This document shows, piece by piece, positions 7,643 through 15,091 of a stretch of 32,583 nt of DNA. Origin of the DNA: Actinomycetes bacterium. Lineage in GTDB: Bacteria; Actinomycetota; Coriobacteriia; Coriobacteriales; Eggerthellaceae. How positions within the stretch are numbered: the first letter of the stretch is position 1; each line of letters begins with the position of its first letter. The notes beneath the pieces are model-generated. The model did not search any database. It was not told the DNA's origin and was given only the letters and a program-made list of their open reading frames with translations. Both the position numbers and the translations under genes were made by a program. Where the stretch lies: NCBI GenBank assembly GCA_023403475.1, contig JAEYEL010000182.1:1-32583 (forward strand). Reading direction: 5' to 3'.

Positions 7643-8830
7643 ATGTCAGAAATCAAAACCATCGACGACATCGAGCCGTGCGGTAAGCGCGTGCTCGTGC
7701 GCGTCGATTTCAACGTTCCGGTGAAAGACGGCGCCGTAACCGATGACACGCGCATTCGCGCGGCGCTGCCCACCATTGAAAAGCTTGTCAGCCAGGGCGC
7801 GCGCGTCATCCTCATGAGCCACTTGGGCCGTCCGGCGGGCACGGGCTTCGAGGAGGCGTTCACGCTGCGTCCGGCGGCGGTGCGCCTGTCCGAGCTTTTA
7901 GGCAAGCCCGTCGCCTTTGCCGAAGATACGGTGGGCGAAGACGCGCGCGAAAAGGTCGCTTCGCTTGCGGACGGCGACGTGCTGGTGTTGGAAAACCTGC
8001 GCTTCGACGCGCGCGAGAAGAAGAACGACCCTGAATTTTGCAGGGAGCTTGCCGCGTTGGGGGAGCTTTACGTGAACGACGCGTTCGGCACGGCGCATCG
8101 CGCGCATGCCTCCACCGCCGGCGTTGCCGCGCTTTTACCTGCTTACGCGGGCTATCTCATGCGGCGCGAAGTGGGCACGCTCACGGACATGCTGGAAAAC
8201 CCGCGCCGCCCCTTCACGGCGATTCTGGGCGGCTCGAAGGTATCCGACAAGATAAAAGTCATCGATGCGCTCATGGGCAAGTGCGATACGCTCATTATCG
8301 GCGGCGGCATGTGCTTCACGTTTCTGCTTGCGCAAGGGAAGGCCGTGGGAACCTCGCTCAAGGAAGACGAATGGGTGGAGCGCGCTCGCGCCATGATTTC
8401 GAAGGCGGCCGAGTGCGGCGTGGAGCTGCTTTTGCCCGTGGACGTGGTATGCGCCGACAGGTTCGCCGAAGATGCTGCGACAAAGACGGTCGCGGCGGAC
8501 GACATTCCCGATGACATGATGGGACTTGACATAGGACCTGAGACGGCGAAGATCTATGCGCAGGCGGTGACCGAGGCCAAGACCGTGTTCTGGAACGGCC
8601 CTATGGGCGTATTCGAAATGGAAGCATTCGCAGCGGGCACCAAGGCGGTGGCCGTTGCCGTGGCCGAAAACGCGGAAGCCGACACCATCATCGGCGGAGG
8701 CGATAGCGTGGCCGCCGTGAACAAGTTCGGCCTTGCGAACAAGATGACCTTCATCTCCACCGGCGGCGGCGCCTCCATGGAGCTGGTGCAGGGAGAGAGG
8801 CTTCCGGGCGTGGAAGCGCTGAAGGGTTAG
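7643..8830 (+). CDS. pgk: Phosphoglycerate kinase
   Basis: Pgk transfers phosphate from 1,3-bisphosphoglycerate to ADP. The protein has 395 residues, the normal size. Signature segments include KRVLVRVDFNVP near the N-terminus, VILMSHLGRP, FGTAHRAHAST, the AILGGSKVSDKI motif and the C-terminal nucleotide loop GGGDSVAAVNKFG followed by ISTGGGASMELVQG. ATG 7643 is preceded by AAAGGAAG. The tpiA start follows after 15 bases and gpmI overlaps tpiA, so pgk-tpiA-gpmI form one transcript. The order gap-pgk-tpiA-secG is typical of Actinobacteria and Firmicutes. Confidence 0.97.
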   Translation: MSEIKTIDDIEPCGKRVLVRVDFNVPVKDGAVTDDTRIRAALPTIEKLVSQGARVILMSHLGRPAGTGFEEAFTLRPAAVRLSELLGKPVAFAEDTVGEDAREKVASLADGDVLVLENLRFDAREKKNDPEFCRELAALGELYVNDAFGTAHRAHASTAGVAALLPAYAGYLMRREVGTLTDMLENPRRPFTAILGGSKVSDKIKVIDALMGKCDTLIIGGGMCFTFLLAQGKAVGTSLKEDEWVERARAMISKAAECGVELLLPVDVVCADRFAEDAATKTVAADDIPDDMMGLDIGPETAKIYAQAVTEAKTVFWNGPMGVFEMEAFAAGTKAVAVAVAENAEADTIIGGGDSVAAVNKFGLANKMTFISTGGGASMELVQGERLPGVEALKG

Positions 8831-8845
8831 CGAAAGGAGATAAAC

Positions 8846-9616
8846 ATGCGCAAACCCCTTATGGCGGGGAACTGGAAGATGAACAACACCATTGCCGAAG
8901 CGGTGGTGCTGGCGCAGGAGGTTTCGAACCATTACGACAAGGAATGGTCGGAAAACGTCGATATCGTGGTGTGCCCGCCGTTCGTCGATTTGAAGCCGGT
9001 GTGGACCGTCTTCGACTTCGACAAGGCGAAAATTTCCGTCGGCGCGCAGAACGTGCATTGGGAGGAAGCGGGCGCTTACACGGGCGAGGTTTCGGTGGGC
9101 ATGCTCAAAGAGATTCCCTGTGCGTACTGCATCGTGGGGCACTCCGAGAGGCGCGGGCTGTTCGGCGAGACGAACGAGGATGTGAACCGCAAGGTTAAAG
9201 CGCTGGTGGCAGGCGGTATTGCGCCTATCGTGTGCGTGGGCGAGTCGCTTGCGGTGCGCGACGCGGGCACCACGGACGAGTTCGTATGCGCGCAGGTACG
9301 TGCCGCGTTCGCGGGGCTTGACGACATCGACGCGAAAGACGCCGTGGTGGCCTATGAGCCCATCTGGGCCATCGGCACGGGACGCACAGCCACGCCCGAA
9401 CAGGCCGAAGCGGTGTGCGCGGCCATCCGCGCCACGCTGGCAGAGCTGTTCGGCGACGCGCGAGCGCAAAAGATGCGCGTGCTTTACGGCGGCTCCATGA
9501 ACCCCGGCAACGTGGAGGGGCTGCTCGCCCAGCCTAACATCGACGGCGGTCTTGTGGGCGGGGCGAGCCTTAAGGCCGCATCGTTCGTTCAGCTTGTCAA
9601 GGCGTGCCTGCGATGA
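8846..9616 (+). CDS. tpiA: Triosephosphate isomerase
   Basis: TpiA interconverts dihydroxyacetone phosphate and glyceraldehyde-3-phosphate. The 256-residue TIM barrel shows the substrate lysine in NWKMN (near residue 10), the catalytic His in CIVGHSERR, the catalytic Glu in VAYEPIWAIGTG with the closing loop just after it, and the phosphate-binding LYGGSMNPGN and GGLVGGASLK segments. A strong AAAGGAG precedes the ATG by 7 bases. The stop overlaps the gpmI ATG (ATGA). Confidence 0.97.
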   Translation: MRKPLMAGNWKMNNTIAEAVVLAQEVSNHYDKEWSENVDIVVCPPFVDLKPVWTVFDFDKAKISVGAQNVHWEEAGAYTGEVSVGMLKEIPCAYCIVGHSERRGLFGETNEDVNRKVKALVAGGIAPIVCVGESLAVRDAGTTDEFVCAQVRAAFAGLDDIDAKDAVVAYEPIWAIGTGRTATPEQAEAVCAAIRATLAELFGDARAQKMRVLYGGSMNPGNVEGLLAQPNIDGGLVGGASLKAASFVQLVKACLR

Positions 9617-10035
9617 AGGGCGAAACCGTTGCCCCTTCCGCAACCGAGGCCGCTGCGGGCGCGGTGTTGACGGACGCTTTGGAAGGGAGCGTTCCTTCGG
9701 AGGCCGCGCAGGTCGCAGGCATCGCCGCGACGCCCGCATGCCTCATCATCATGGATGGGTTCGGTTTGGCCGAGCCCGGCTCTGGCAACGCCATCTCGCT
9801 TGCAAACACGCCCTGCTTGGATGACCTGTTCGCTAACAGGCCTTGGACGCGCCTCGAGGCGTCGGGCGCGGCGGTCGGTCTGCCCGAAGGGCAGATGGGA
9901 AATTCCGAGGTAGGGCATCTCAACATAGGTGCGGGCCGCGTGGTGTACCAGGAGCTTACGCGCATCAACCGTGCGTGCGCGGACGGAACGCTGGCGCGCA
10001 ACCCCGTGCTCATGGCCGCGTTTGCGGCGGCGCGA

Positions 10036-10046
10036 AACCGGGTGCA
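10036..10046 (+). other. gpmI frameshift site
   Basis: The reading frame must move by -1 around AACCGGGTGCA. Adding one G to the G-run at 10040-10042 restores the sequence NRGAALHLMG expected of the family. No classical X-XXY-YYZ slippery heptamer is in frame, which argues against programmed frameshifting. Confidence 0.8.
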
Positions 10047-10247
10047 GCGCTTCATCTCATGGGTCTGCTCTCCGACGGCGGCGTGCATTCCAGCAACGTG
10101 CATCTCTATGCGCTTTTGCGTGCGGCTCGCGATGCGGGCGTGAGCCGCATCATGGTTCACTGCTTCATGGACGGGCGCGACGTGCCGCCGAAAAGCGGGC
10201 TGGGATACATAGAGGAACTCGAGCGGGAGATAGGCTCCATCGTAGCG

Positions 10248-10318
10248 GAAGGCGAAAGCGACGCAGGTCTGTGCGAAGGTGGGGGCGACGTGCGTTCGCA
10301 CGAAGGCGAAAGCGACGC
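10248..10318 (+). repeat. 17-bp direct repeat, 54-bp period, in gpmI
   Basis: GAAGGCGAAAGCGACGC occurs at 10248-10264 and 10302-10318. The 54-bp period keeps frame and encodes EGESDA twice, in an insert that iPGM enzymes normally lack. A second repeat with 24-bp period (GCTGCGGACGGC twice) lies near 10450-10490. Confidence 0.8.
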
Positions 10319-11463
10319 GTGCCCGCCCTCTTGCTCCATCGAAATCGCCAGCATTTCGGGGCGCTACTATGCCATGGACAGAGACAGGCGATGGGAGCGC
10401 GTGGAACGTGCGTGGCGAGCCCTTGTCTGCGCCGAGCCTTGCGTGGGCGGTGCTGCGGACGGCAAGGCCTGCGGCGCTGCGGACGGCGGCGCTGTGACTG
10501 ATGGGGTCGGCGGCTCTATGGCTGACGGTGTTGCGCTTGCCAACGCTTCGCTAAGCGGCAAGACGACCCCGTCCCAGGTTATGGAGGCCTCGTATGCGGC
10601 AGGGGCGACCGACGAGTTCGTGGAACCCGTGGCGCTTTGCGCGCGCGGCGTGCTCGACGGCGACGCGGTGGTGTTCTTCAACTTCCGCCCCGACCGCGCC
10701 CGCGAGATCACGCGTGCGCTGGTGGATAAGGACTTCGACGGCTTCTCGCGTCCGCGCTTTCCTCAGGTATCGTTTACGTGCCTTACCGAGTACGACCCCG
10801 ATATTCCCGCGCCCGTGGCGTTTGCCAAGGAGTTCCCCGCAAACGTGTTGGCCGACGTGCTGGCGAATGCGGGTCTGCGCCAGTACCACATTGCCGAAAC
10901 AGAGAAGTACGCCCATGTGACGTTCTTTTTGAACGGAGGGCGTGAAGAGCCAAAGGCGGGGGAGGAGCGCATGCTCGTGCCCAGCCCGAAGGTGGCCACC
11001 TACGATCTCAAGCCGGAGATGAGCGAGCCGGAAGTGGCCGAAGACCTTGCGCGGGCCATAGACGCCGGTGCGGCCGATGTCTACATCGTGAACTTTGCGA
11101 ATTGCGACATGGTGGGGCACACGGGCGTCATTCCCGCCGCCGTGGCCGCAGTGGAGGCGGTGGATGCCGGGGTTGCGCGCGTGCTTGCGGCCATGCGCCG
11201 TGCGGGCGGCGTAACGCTCGTCACAGCGGATCACGGCAACGCCGATAAGATGATAGCCGAAGACGGAAGCCCGCATACCGCGCACACCACAGCGCTCGTG
11301 CCGCTTATCTTGGTGGACGAGACGGGTGTCGCCCGAACTCTCGACGGCACCCAAGGGGCGCTTTGCGACATAGCTCCCACGCTCCTTGCGCTCATGGGCA
11401 TGGAGCCCCCGCCTGAAATGACCGGCCGCAGCCTGCTGGCGTAAGCGTGTGTGGCCGGTTCTT

Positions 11464-11569
11464 TGCCCGAGGGCAGGCACCGTGCGGTGCCGCTTGGCCT
11501 ATAGGAGTATAGGGGTCTATAGATTCGCGTTTGCGTATAAAGTGAATTCAGCCCCTTGCCCTCGGGCGG
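11464..11569. repeat. Paired GCCC-N2-GGGC palindromes around the gpmI 3' end and secG promoter
   Basis: TGCCCGAGGGCA (11464-11475) is a perfect palindrome apart from its 2-bp centre, and its inverted copy TGCCCTCGGGCG lies at 11557-11568, overlapping the secG -35. A separate hairpin GGCACC-N4-GGTGCC is at 11476-11491. The set could be two operator sites or arms of a long RNA stem; the hairpin may end the gpmI transcript, though no T-run follows. Confidence 0.5.
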
Positions 11570-11584
11570 TCGTTTCAGTATACT
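11556..11584 (+). promoter_or_regulatory. secG promoter
   Basis: TTGCCC (11556-11561) and TATACT (11579-11584) with an ideal 17-bp spacer. Transcription would start near 11591, about 40 bases before the secG start codon. Confidence 0.75.
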
Positions 11585-11630
11585 TTAGAGCTTGCATACC
11601 GTTCGACACGAAAGAAAGAAGAGAAACACC

Positions 11631-11885
11631 GTGAATCCGCTTCTCATCATCATGCTTATCCTGCTCGTCGTTTCGGGCATCGGCCTCATCATCTTCATCT
11701 TGCTGCATTCCGGCAAGGGAACCGGCATCTCCGACATGATAGCCAGCTCGGTCTACTCGACGCAGACGGGCACGAGCATCGTGGAGAAGAACCTCGACCG
11801 TATCACCATCATTTTCGCGGTCATTTTCATGGTGTCGCTCATCGTTCTCATGATAATCTACCCGCACGGCTCCATTTCCGGCTAG
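11631..11885 (+). CDS. secG: Preprotein translocase subunit SecG
   Basis: SecG is the small accessory subunit of the SecYEG protein-export channel in the inner membrane. The 84-residue product has two membrane helices (about residues 3-24 and 54-76) joined by a loop with the family pattern LLHSGKGTGISDMIASS. The GTG at 11631 is chosen because AAAGAAGAGA lies just upstream and the protein begins directly with the first helix, as in the family; an upstream in-frame start at 11592 falls at the predicted transcription start. The gene follows the glycolytic block, as in many actinobacteria and Firmicutes, but has its own promoter. Confidence 0.92.
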   Translation: MNPLLIIMLILLVVSGIGLIIFILLHSGKGTGISDMIASSVYSTQTGTSIVEKNLDRITIIFAVIFMVSLIVLMIIYPHGSISG

Positions 11886-12274
11886 CGGGGCGGGTTCGAA
11901 ACAGGCTTTCGGTATAGCTTCGTGAGGGGGATGCGCCCCTCGAAGCGAGTAGCGGGCACTGCCTAGGGGAACACAAGATTTTCCTGTTTCCGGTCAGTGG
12001 AGCCTCTCTTGAAGTTCGCGCTGGTGGAGACCCTCGGAGCCCCAGATATCGGCGATCCCTCGAGGTTCCCGTCAGCGGAGACCCCTTCGAAGCGAGGCTC
12101 TTGGTTCGCGATCTGCTTCAAAACCTCGAAAGGGATGCAAGGAGCGTCCTTGTCCTTTGCATGTTGCAGAGGACGGGGGCGCTTTTTCATGCTTGCGGCG
12201 TGCAGGTTCGCGTCGGCGTGGTATCATGCACAGCGAGAAGAAACGACCACCTGAAAGGACGGGGTGCTGCGCCC
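11886..12274. other. Structured, repeat-bearing noncoding stretch
   Basis: 389 bases without a supported gene. A strong hairpin at 11917-11946 (GCTTC then GAGGGG on the left arm, CCCCTC then GAAGC on the right) follows secG. CCCCTCGAAGCGAG (11936-11949) recurs as CCCCTTCGAAGCGAG at 12083-12097, and GTCAGTGGAG (11993) recurs as GTCAGCGGAG (12071). The stretch may be a structured RNA or a decayed duplication. TATCAT at 12222-12227 is a possible -10 for the next gene. Confidence 0.45.
11917..11946 (+). terminator. Hairpin downstream of secG
   Basis: An 11-bp stem with a 2-base bulge and a 6-base loop. No T-run follows, so it could be a Rho-type or processing structure rather than an intrinsic terminator. 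Confidence 0.4.
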
Positions 12275-12556
12275 ATGCAGACCTATATCGCCCATTATCG
12301 CTCGCCAACCGGAGCCAGCAAGCGCGCGAAGGGAGCCTTCGAGTTCGAAAGCGACGCGCGGGCGAACACGAAGGCCAACCAACACGATGCGCGCGTGCGC
12401 ATGCTGGAGCTTTACGGGTCCGATGCGGTTTCGTGGGTTATCGAGAAGGTTGAGCGCAAAGGTGCGGGGAAAGAGATAGGATCGGGTCAGCTCGAGCTCG
12501 ATTTTCGCGCACCGAAACCTGTGCGCAAGCGAGCGAAGAAGAAGGAGTACTGGTAG
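12275..12556 (+). CDS. Small basic hypothetical protein
   Basis: 93-residue protein that I do not recognise. It starts MQTYIAHYRSPTGA, has a charged middle with YGSDAVSWVIEKVERKG, and ends in a very basic tail (KPVRKRAKKKEYW) that could bind nucleic acid. No signal peptide, membrane helix or cysteine is seen. ATG 12275 is favoured; AAAGGAC is about 14 bases upstream, slightly far. It ends two bases before the M42 peptidase ATG, whose ribosome-binding site AAGGAG lies inside this gene, so the two are probably co-translated. The tight coupling supports it being a real gene. Confidence 0.7.
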   Translation: MQTYIAHYRSPTGASKRAKGAFEFESDARANTKANQHDARVRMLELYGSDAVSWVIEKVERKGAGKEIGSGQLELDFRAPKPVRKRAKKKEYW

Positions 12557-12558
12557 AC

Positions 12559-13812
12559 ATGAAGAAGAAGGACGTGAAGTTTCTAAAGAAGCTGCTCGAG
12601 ACGCCCTCGCCTACAGGCGCGGAGGTTCCCGTGGCCTGTCTTTTGCGCGAAAGGCTTGCAAAAACGGCCGACGAGATAGAAACCAACGTCATGGGCTCGG
12701 TTCATGCGCGTCTGGCCGGCACGGGTGCAGGCCCTTCCCTTATGCTCGCGGCGCACATGGATGAGATAGGCCTTATGGTCACCTATATAAGCGACGAGGG
12801 CTTTCTGAGCATCTCGGCGGTAGGCGGGGTGGACGCCGCCATCCTTCCCGGCATGCGCGTGGATGTGCATTCGCGCGAAGGGGCGCTGCGCGGCGTGGTG
12901 GGACGCAAGCCCATCCACCTTATCGAGAAGGACGAGCGCGAGAAGGTGACCGCGCTCGACAAGCTGGTTATTGATCTGGGTATGCCGGCGAAACAGGTGA
13001 GGAAGCTCGTGCGCGTGGGCGACGTCATCACGTTCGGCGTGGGCTTCGAGCGCTTCGGCGAGGGCATGGCGGTCTCGCGCGCGTTCGACGACAAGTGCGG
13101 CGTGTGGATAGCCGTGCGTGTTTTGGAGAAGCTCGCGCGTGCGGGGCGCGCCAAAGGCGACTTCATCGCGGCGGCCACAGTGCAGGAGGAGATAGGCGTT
13201 CGCGGTGGCGAGACCAGCGCATACGGCGTGCATCCCGATGTGGCGCTCGCGTTCGACGTGACGCATGCCACCGATTACCCCGGCATTGAGAAGGCGAAGT
13301 ACGGCGAGATCGTGTGCGGAGGCGGCCCGGTCATCGCGCGCGGGCCCAACATCAATCCCGCCGTGTTCGAGCGTTTGGTGGCGGCGGCCGAAGCCGAAAG
13401 GATAGCGTACCAGATAGAGGCTGAGCCGGGTGTGACGGGTACCGATGCCCGCGCCATCCAGATATCGCGCGGGGGCATTCCCTGCGGCCTTGTTTCGGTG
13501 GCTCTGCGCTACATGCACACGCCCACCGAGGTCGTAGCGCTTTCCGACTTGGAAGATACCGTGAAGCTCATCACCCGCTTCGCGCTCGACTTAGACGAGG
13601 ACGCCTGCTTCGTGCCCGGCATGGCCGCGAACGCGAGGATGCATGAGAAGGAAAGCGAGACGAAGGAAGGCGCCGGGGAAGGTGCCGAGGACGAAGCCTC
13701 CGAGAAGCCCGTGCCTGCCGAGGACGAAGCCTCCGAGGAGCCTGCGCCTGCCGATGCCGTCGAGTTCGACCTCTTCGCACGCAGCCACGCGGAGGGGGCG
13801 GAAGACCGGTGA
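12559..13812 (+). CDS. M42 family metallopeptidase (aminopeptidase)
   Basis: Probable cytosolic zinc- or cobalt-dependent aminopeptidase of family M42, usually a large tetrahedral complex that trims peptides after the proteasome or other proteases. The metal and catalytic residues are visible: His in AAHMDEIG (~residue 73), Asp in SRAFDDKCG (~175), the Glu pair in VQEEIGVRGG (~213), Asp in FDVTHATD (~235) and His in RYMHTPTE (~318). The substrate (Glu, Leu or general) cannot be read from sequence. The last ~60 residues form an acidic Glu/Ala/Pro tail with an 11-residue repeat found twice, not typical of the family. The stop overlaps the smpB GTG (GTGA). Confidence 0.92.
   Translation: MKKKDVKFLKKLLETPSPTGAEVPVACLLRERLAKTADEIETNVMGSVHARLAGTGAGPSLMLAAHMDEIGLMVTYISDEGFLSISAVGGVDAAILPGMRVDVHSREGALRGVVGRKPIHLIEKDEREKVTALDKLVIDLGMPAKQVRKLVRVGDVITFGVGFERFGEGMAVSRAFDDKCGVWIAVRVLEKLARAGRAKGDFIAAATVQEEIGVRGGETSAYGVHPDVALAFDVTHATDYPGIEKAKYGEIVCGGGPVIARGPNINPAVFERLVAAAEAERIAYQIEAEPGVTGTDARAIQISRGGIPCGLVSVALRYMHTPTEVVALSDLEDTVKLITRFALDLDEDACFVPGMAANARMHEKESETKEGAGEGAEDEASEKPVPAEDEASEEPAPADAVEFDLFARSHAEGAEDR
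13684..13749 (+). repeat. 33-bp in-frame tandem duplication, M42 peptidase tail
   Basis: Two units (13684-13716 and 13717-13749), each starting GCCGAGGACGAAGCCTCCGA, encode AEDEASEKPVP and AEDEASEEPAP. Confidence 0.9.
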
Positions 13813-14285
13813 GCGCTCCGGAAAAACGCGAAGAGAAGGTGATAGCCAAGAACCGCCGCGCCTTCCACGAGTACGAGATCGTGGAGACCTACGAGGCGGG
13901 CATCGAACTCACCGGCACCGAGGTGCGTTCTCTGCGCGAGAACAACTGCCAGCTCACCGACTGCTTCGCGCTCGTGCGCAACGGGGAAGTGTGGATGCAC
14001 AACGTGCATATCACGCCGTTTTCGTTCGGCAATCTGAACAATCCCGATCCCGACCGCAAGCGCAAGCTGCTGCTGCATAAAAAGCAGATCCGCCTTCTGC
14101 AGGAAAAGGCGAACGAAAAGGGCATGGCGCTTGTGCCCCTGAAGATGTATTTCAAGGAAAACGGGCTGGTGAAGGTCGAGCTTGCCGTGGCGCGGGGCAA
14201 GAAGCTTTTCGACAAGCGCGCCAGCATGAAGGAGCGCGACACCAAGCGAGAGATAGACCGTGCGCTGAAGGAACGCTCGCGCTAG
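13809..14285 (+). CDS. smpB: SsrA-binding protein SmpB
   Basis: SmpB binds tmRNA and mimics the anticodon arm so that tmRNA enters stalled ribosomes in trans-translation. The 158-residue length is standard. Seen: VIAKNRRAFHEYEIVETYEAGIE with the core split by the motif GTEVRSLRENNCQL, then LLLHKKQIRLL, LVPLKMYFKENG, VKVELAVARGKK and the basic C-terminal tail (FDKRASMKERDTKREIDRAL) that enters the decoding centre. The GTG start overlaps the peptidase stop by 4 bp; no other start fits. The partner RNA gene ssrA begins about 800 bp downstream on the same strand, separated by one small acidic-protein gene. Confidence 0.96.
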   Translation: MSAPEKREEKVIAKNRRAFHEYEIVETYEAGIELTGTEVRSLRENNCQLTDCFALVRNGEVWMHNVHITPFSFGNLNNPDPDRKRKLLLHKKQIRLLQEKANEKGMALVPLKMYFKENGLVKVELAVARGKKLFDKRASMKERDTKREIDRALKERSR

Positions 14286-14320
14286 GTGTGCGATAACGCC
14301 TTTTCGGGGAAGGACGCGAT

Positions 14321-14680
14321 ATGGACTCCAATGTGGAAGAGGAATACGAAGAGGTCGAGCTGGAATTCAGCGAGGACGATATCGTGAGCTATCTTGTGGA
14401 CGAAGATGACAACGAGATAGGCTTCACGCTGCTCGACGAGGACGGCAACGAGGTGGAATACTACTACATGGAAGAAGAAGGCACGAACGGTGCGGACGAG
14501 GGCGAAGAGGGCGAAGAGGAAGACCCTTACGATCTCGGCATCACGCGCGAAGGCGTCGCCGAGGCCACAAACGACGTGAACGCCATCTACAAGGACGGCA
14601 TCGCCGTGGCCGCCGAATTGAAAGGCGCCTTCGATGACATCAAAAGCGCCCTAGACTTCTCGAGCCTCCTAAAGAAGTAG
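14321..14680 (+). CDS. Acidic small protein between smpB and ssrA
   Basis: 119-residue, strongly acidic protein of unknown function (Asp and Glu dominate residues 1-70). The segment GFTLLDEDGNEVEYYYMEEE loosely resembles the short beta pattern of DUF1292/YrzB proteins; that is only a pattern impression. The C-terminal 45 residues look helical and less charged (VAEATNDVNAIYKDG then LKGAFDDIKSALDFSSLLKK). No signal peptide or membrane helix. ATG 14321 has a good GGGGAAGGA site 9 bases upstream, and the gene follows smpB by 35 bases in the same direction, so it is likely co-transcribed. Its low isoelectric point suggests binding to basic proteins, which would suit a ribosome-linked role (speculative). 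Confidence 0.8.
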   Translation: MDSNVEEEYEEVELEFSEDDIVSYLVDEDDNEIGFTLLDEDGNEVEYYYMEEEGTNGADEGEEGEEEDPYDLGITREGVAEATNDVNAIYKDGIAVAAELKGAFDDIKSALDFSSLLKK

Positions 14681-15091
14681 CGCCGCCGCCTGTGCAAGAG
14701 CGCAAAAACGGCGGTAAATCCGCGGGCGCGCAGTGTGCGTAGTGCATGCCACACCGTCGTCCCTGCAAAGATGAGCGCAGCGACGTTGTGGTCTGTTTGA
14801 CAATCTGCAGCCCCGCGTCGCGCAAGCCACGTGCAAGGTATGCGGCTTTCTCGGATTTTCTCACGCGCTTGCAACCCTTGCGGGTCTGGCTTTCTTCTGT
14901 TTAGGTCAATGTACGTACGTATTGACATTTCCTGTTAAGGCGCTATAATAAACAATTCGCTGCATGCTTGCAGCGATGCTTCGGAAGGCTTTGTTTCCGA
15001 AGCGCGTACTTTGACAAGGTGGGCCGCAATGACCCCCTTCGGGTCTTTCGGAAACGGCGTATGACCGCAGTTTTTGGAAGCGCTTGATTTC
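14681..15091 (+). other. ssrA promoter region and pre-tmRNA leader
   Basis: 14681-14900 holds nothing recognised beyond a weak GCCGCC/GGCGG pairing. From 14912 a 10-bp palindrome (TACGTACGTA) abuts the ssrA -35. From the predicted start near 14956 to the mature tmRNA at 15092 the ~136-base leader has three clear hairpins: GCTGCA-N4-TGCAGC, a 9-bp stem GCTTCGGAA / TTCCGAAGC, and GACCC / GGGTC. Confidence 0.6.
14922..14949 (+). promoter_or_regulatory. Consensus promoter of ssrA
   Basis: Perfect -35 TTGACA (14922-14927) and perfect -10 TATAAT (14944-14949) with a 16-bp spacer, the best promoter match in the window and suited to an abundant stable RNA. Confidence 0.88.

Larger units (their letters stand above)
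9613..11444 (+). pseudogene. gpmI: 2,3-bisphosphoglycerate-independent phosphoglycerate mutase, frameshifted
   Basis: GpmI interconverts 3- and 2-phosphoglycerate using two Mn ions and a catalytic Ser. The first frame (9613 to ~10040) has IIMDGFGLAEPG and GNSEVGHLNIGAGR with Ser near residue 98. The second (~10041-11444) continues with LMGLLSDGGVHS, VHCFMDGRDVPP, SGRYYAMDRDRRWERV, FNFRPDRAREITRAL and ends with TADHGNADKM and TAHTTALVPLI. Together they make a whole enzyme; one extra G in the GGG at 10040-10042 would join them. Every catalytic motif is intact, so a sequencing error or very recent mutation is more likely than old decay. Unusual: a ~40-residue N-terminal extension and two low-complexity inserts (10248-10345 and ~10435-10555) built from in-frame repeats. 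ATG 9613 overlaps the tpiA stop. Confidence 0.85.

Noticed and set aside
8135..9739. 534-codon minus-strand open frame over pgk and tpiA
   Set aside because: Antisense shadow of two well-matched glycolytic genes, arising from codon bias in GC-rich DNA.
10030..10050. Programmed -1 frameshift in gpmI
   Set aside because: No in-frame slippery heptamer and no biological precedent for gpmI; a missing base in a G-run explains it more simply.
12101..12274. N-terminal extension of the small gene at 12275
   Set aside because: The extension lies in the structured noncoding region and has no ribosome-binding site.
14912..14921. TACGTACGTA as a known regulator site
   Set aside because: A 10-bp alternating palindrome alone is too weak to assign to a regulator; kept only as a note in the ssrA leader finding.
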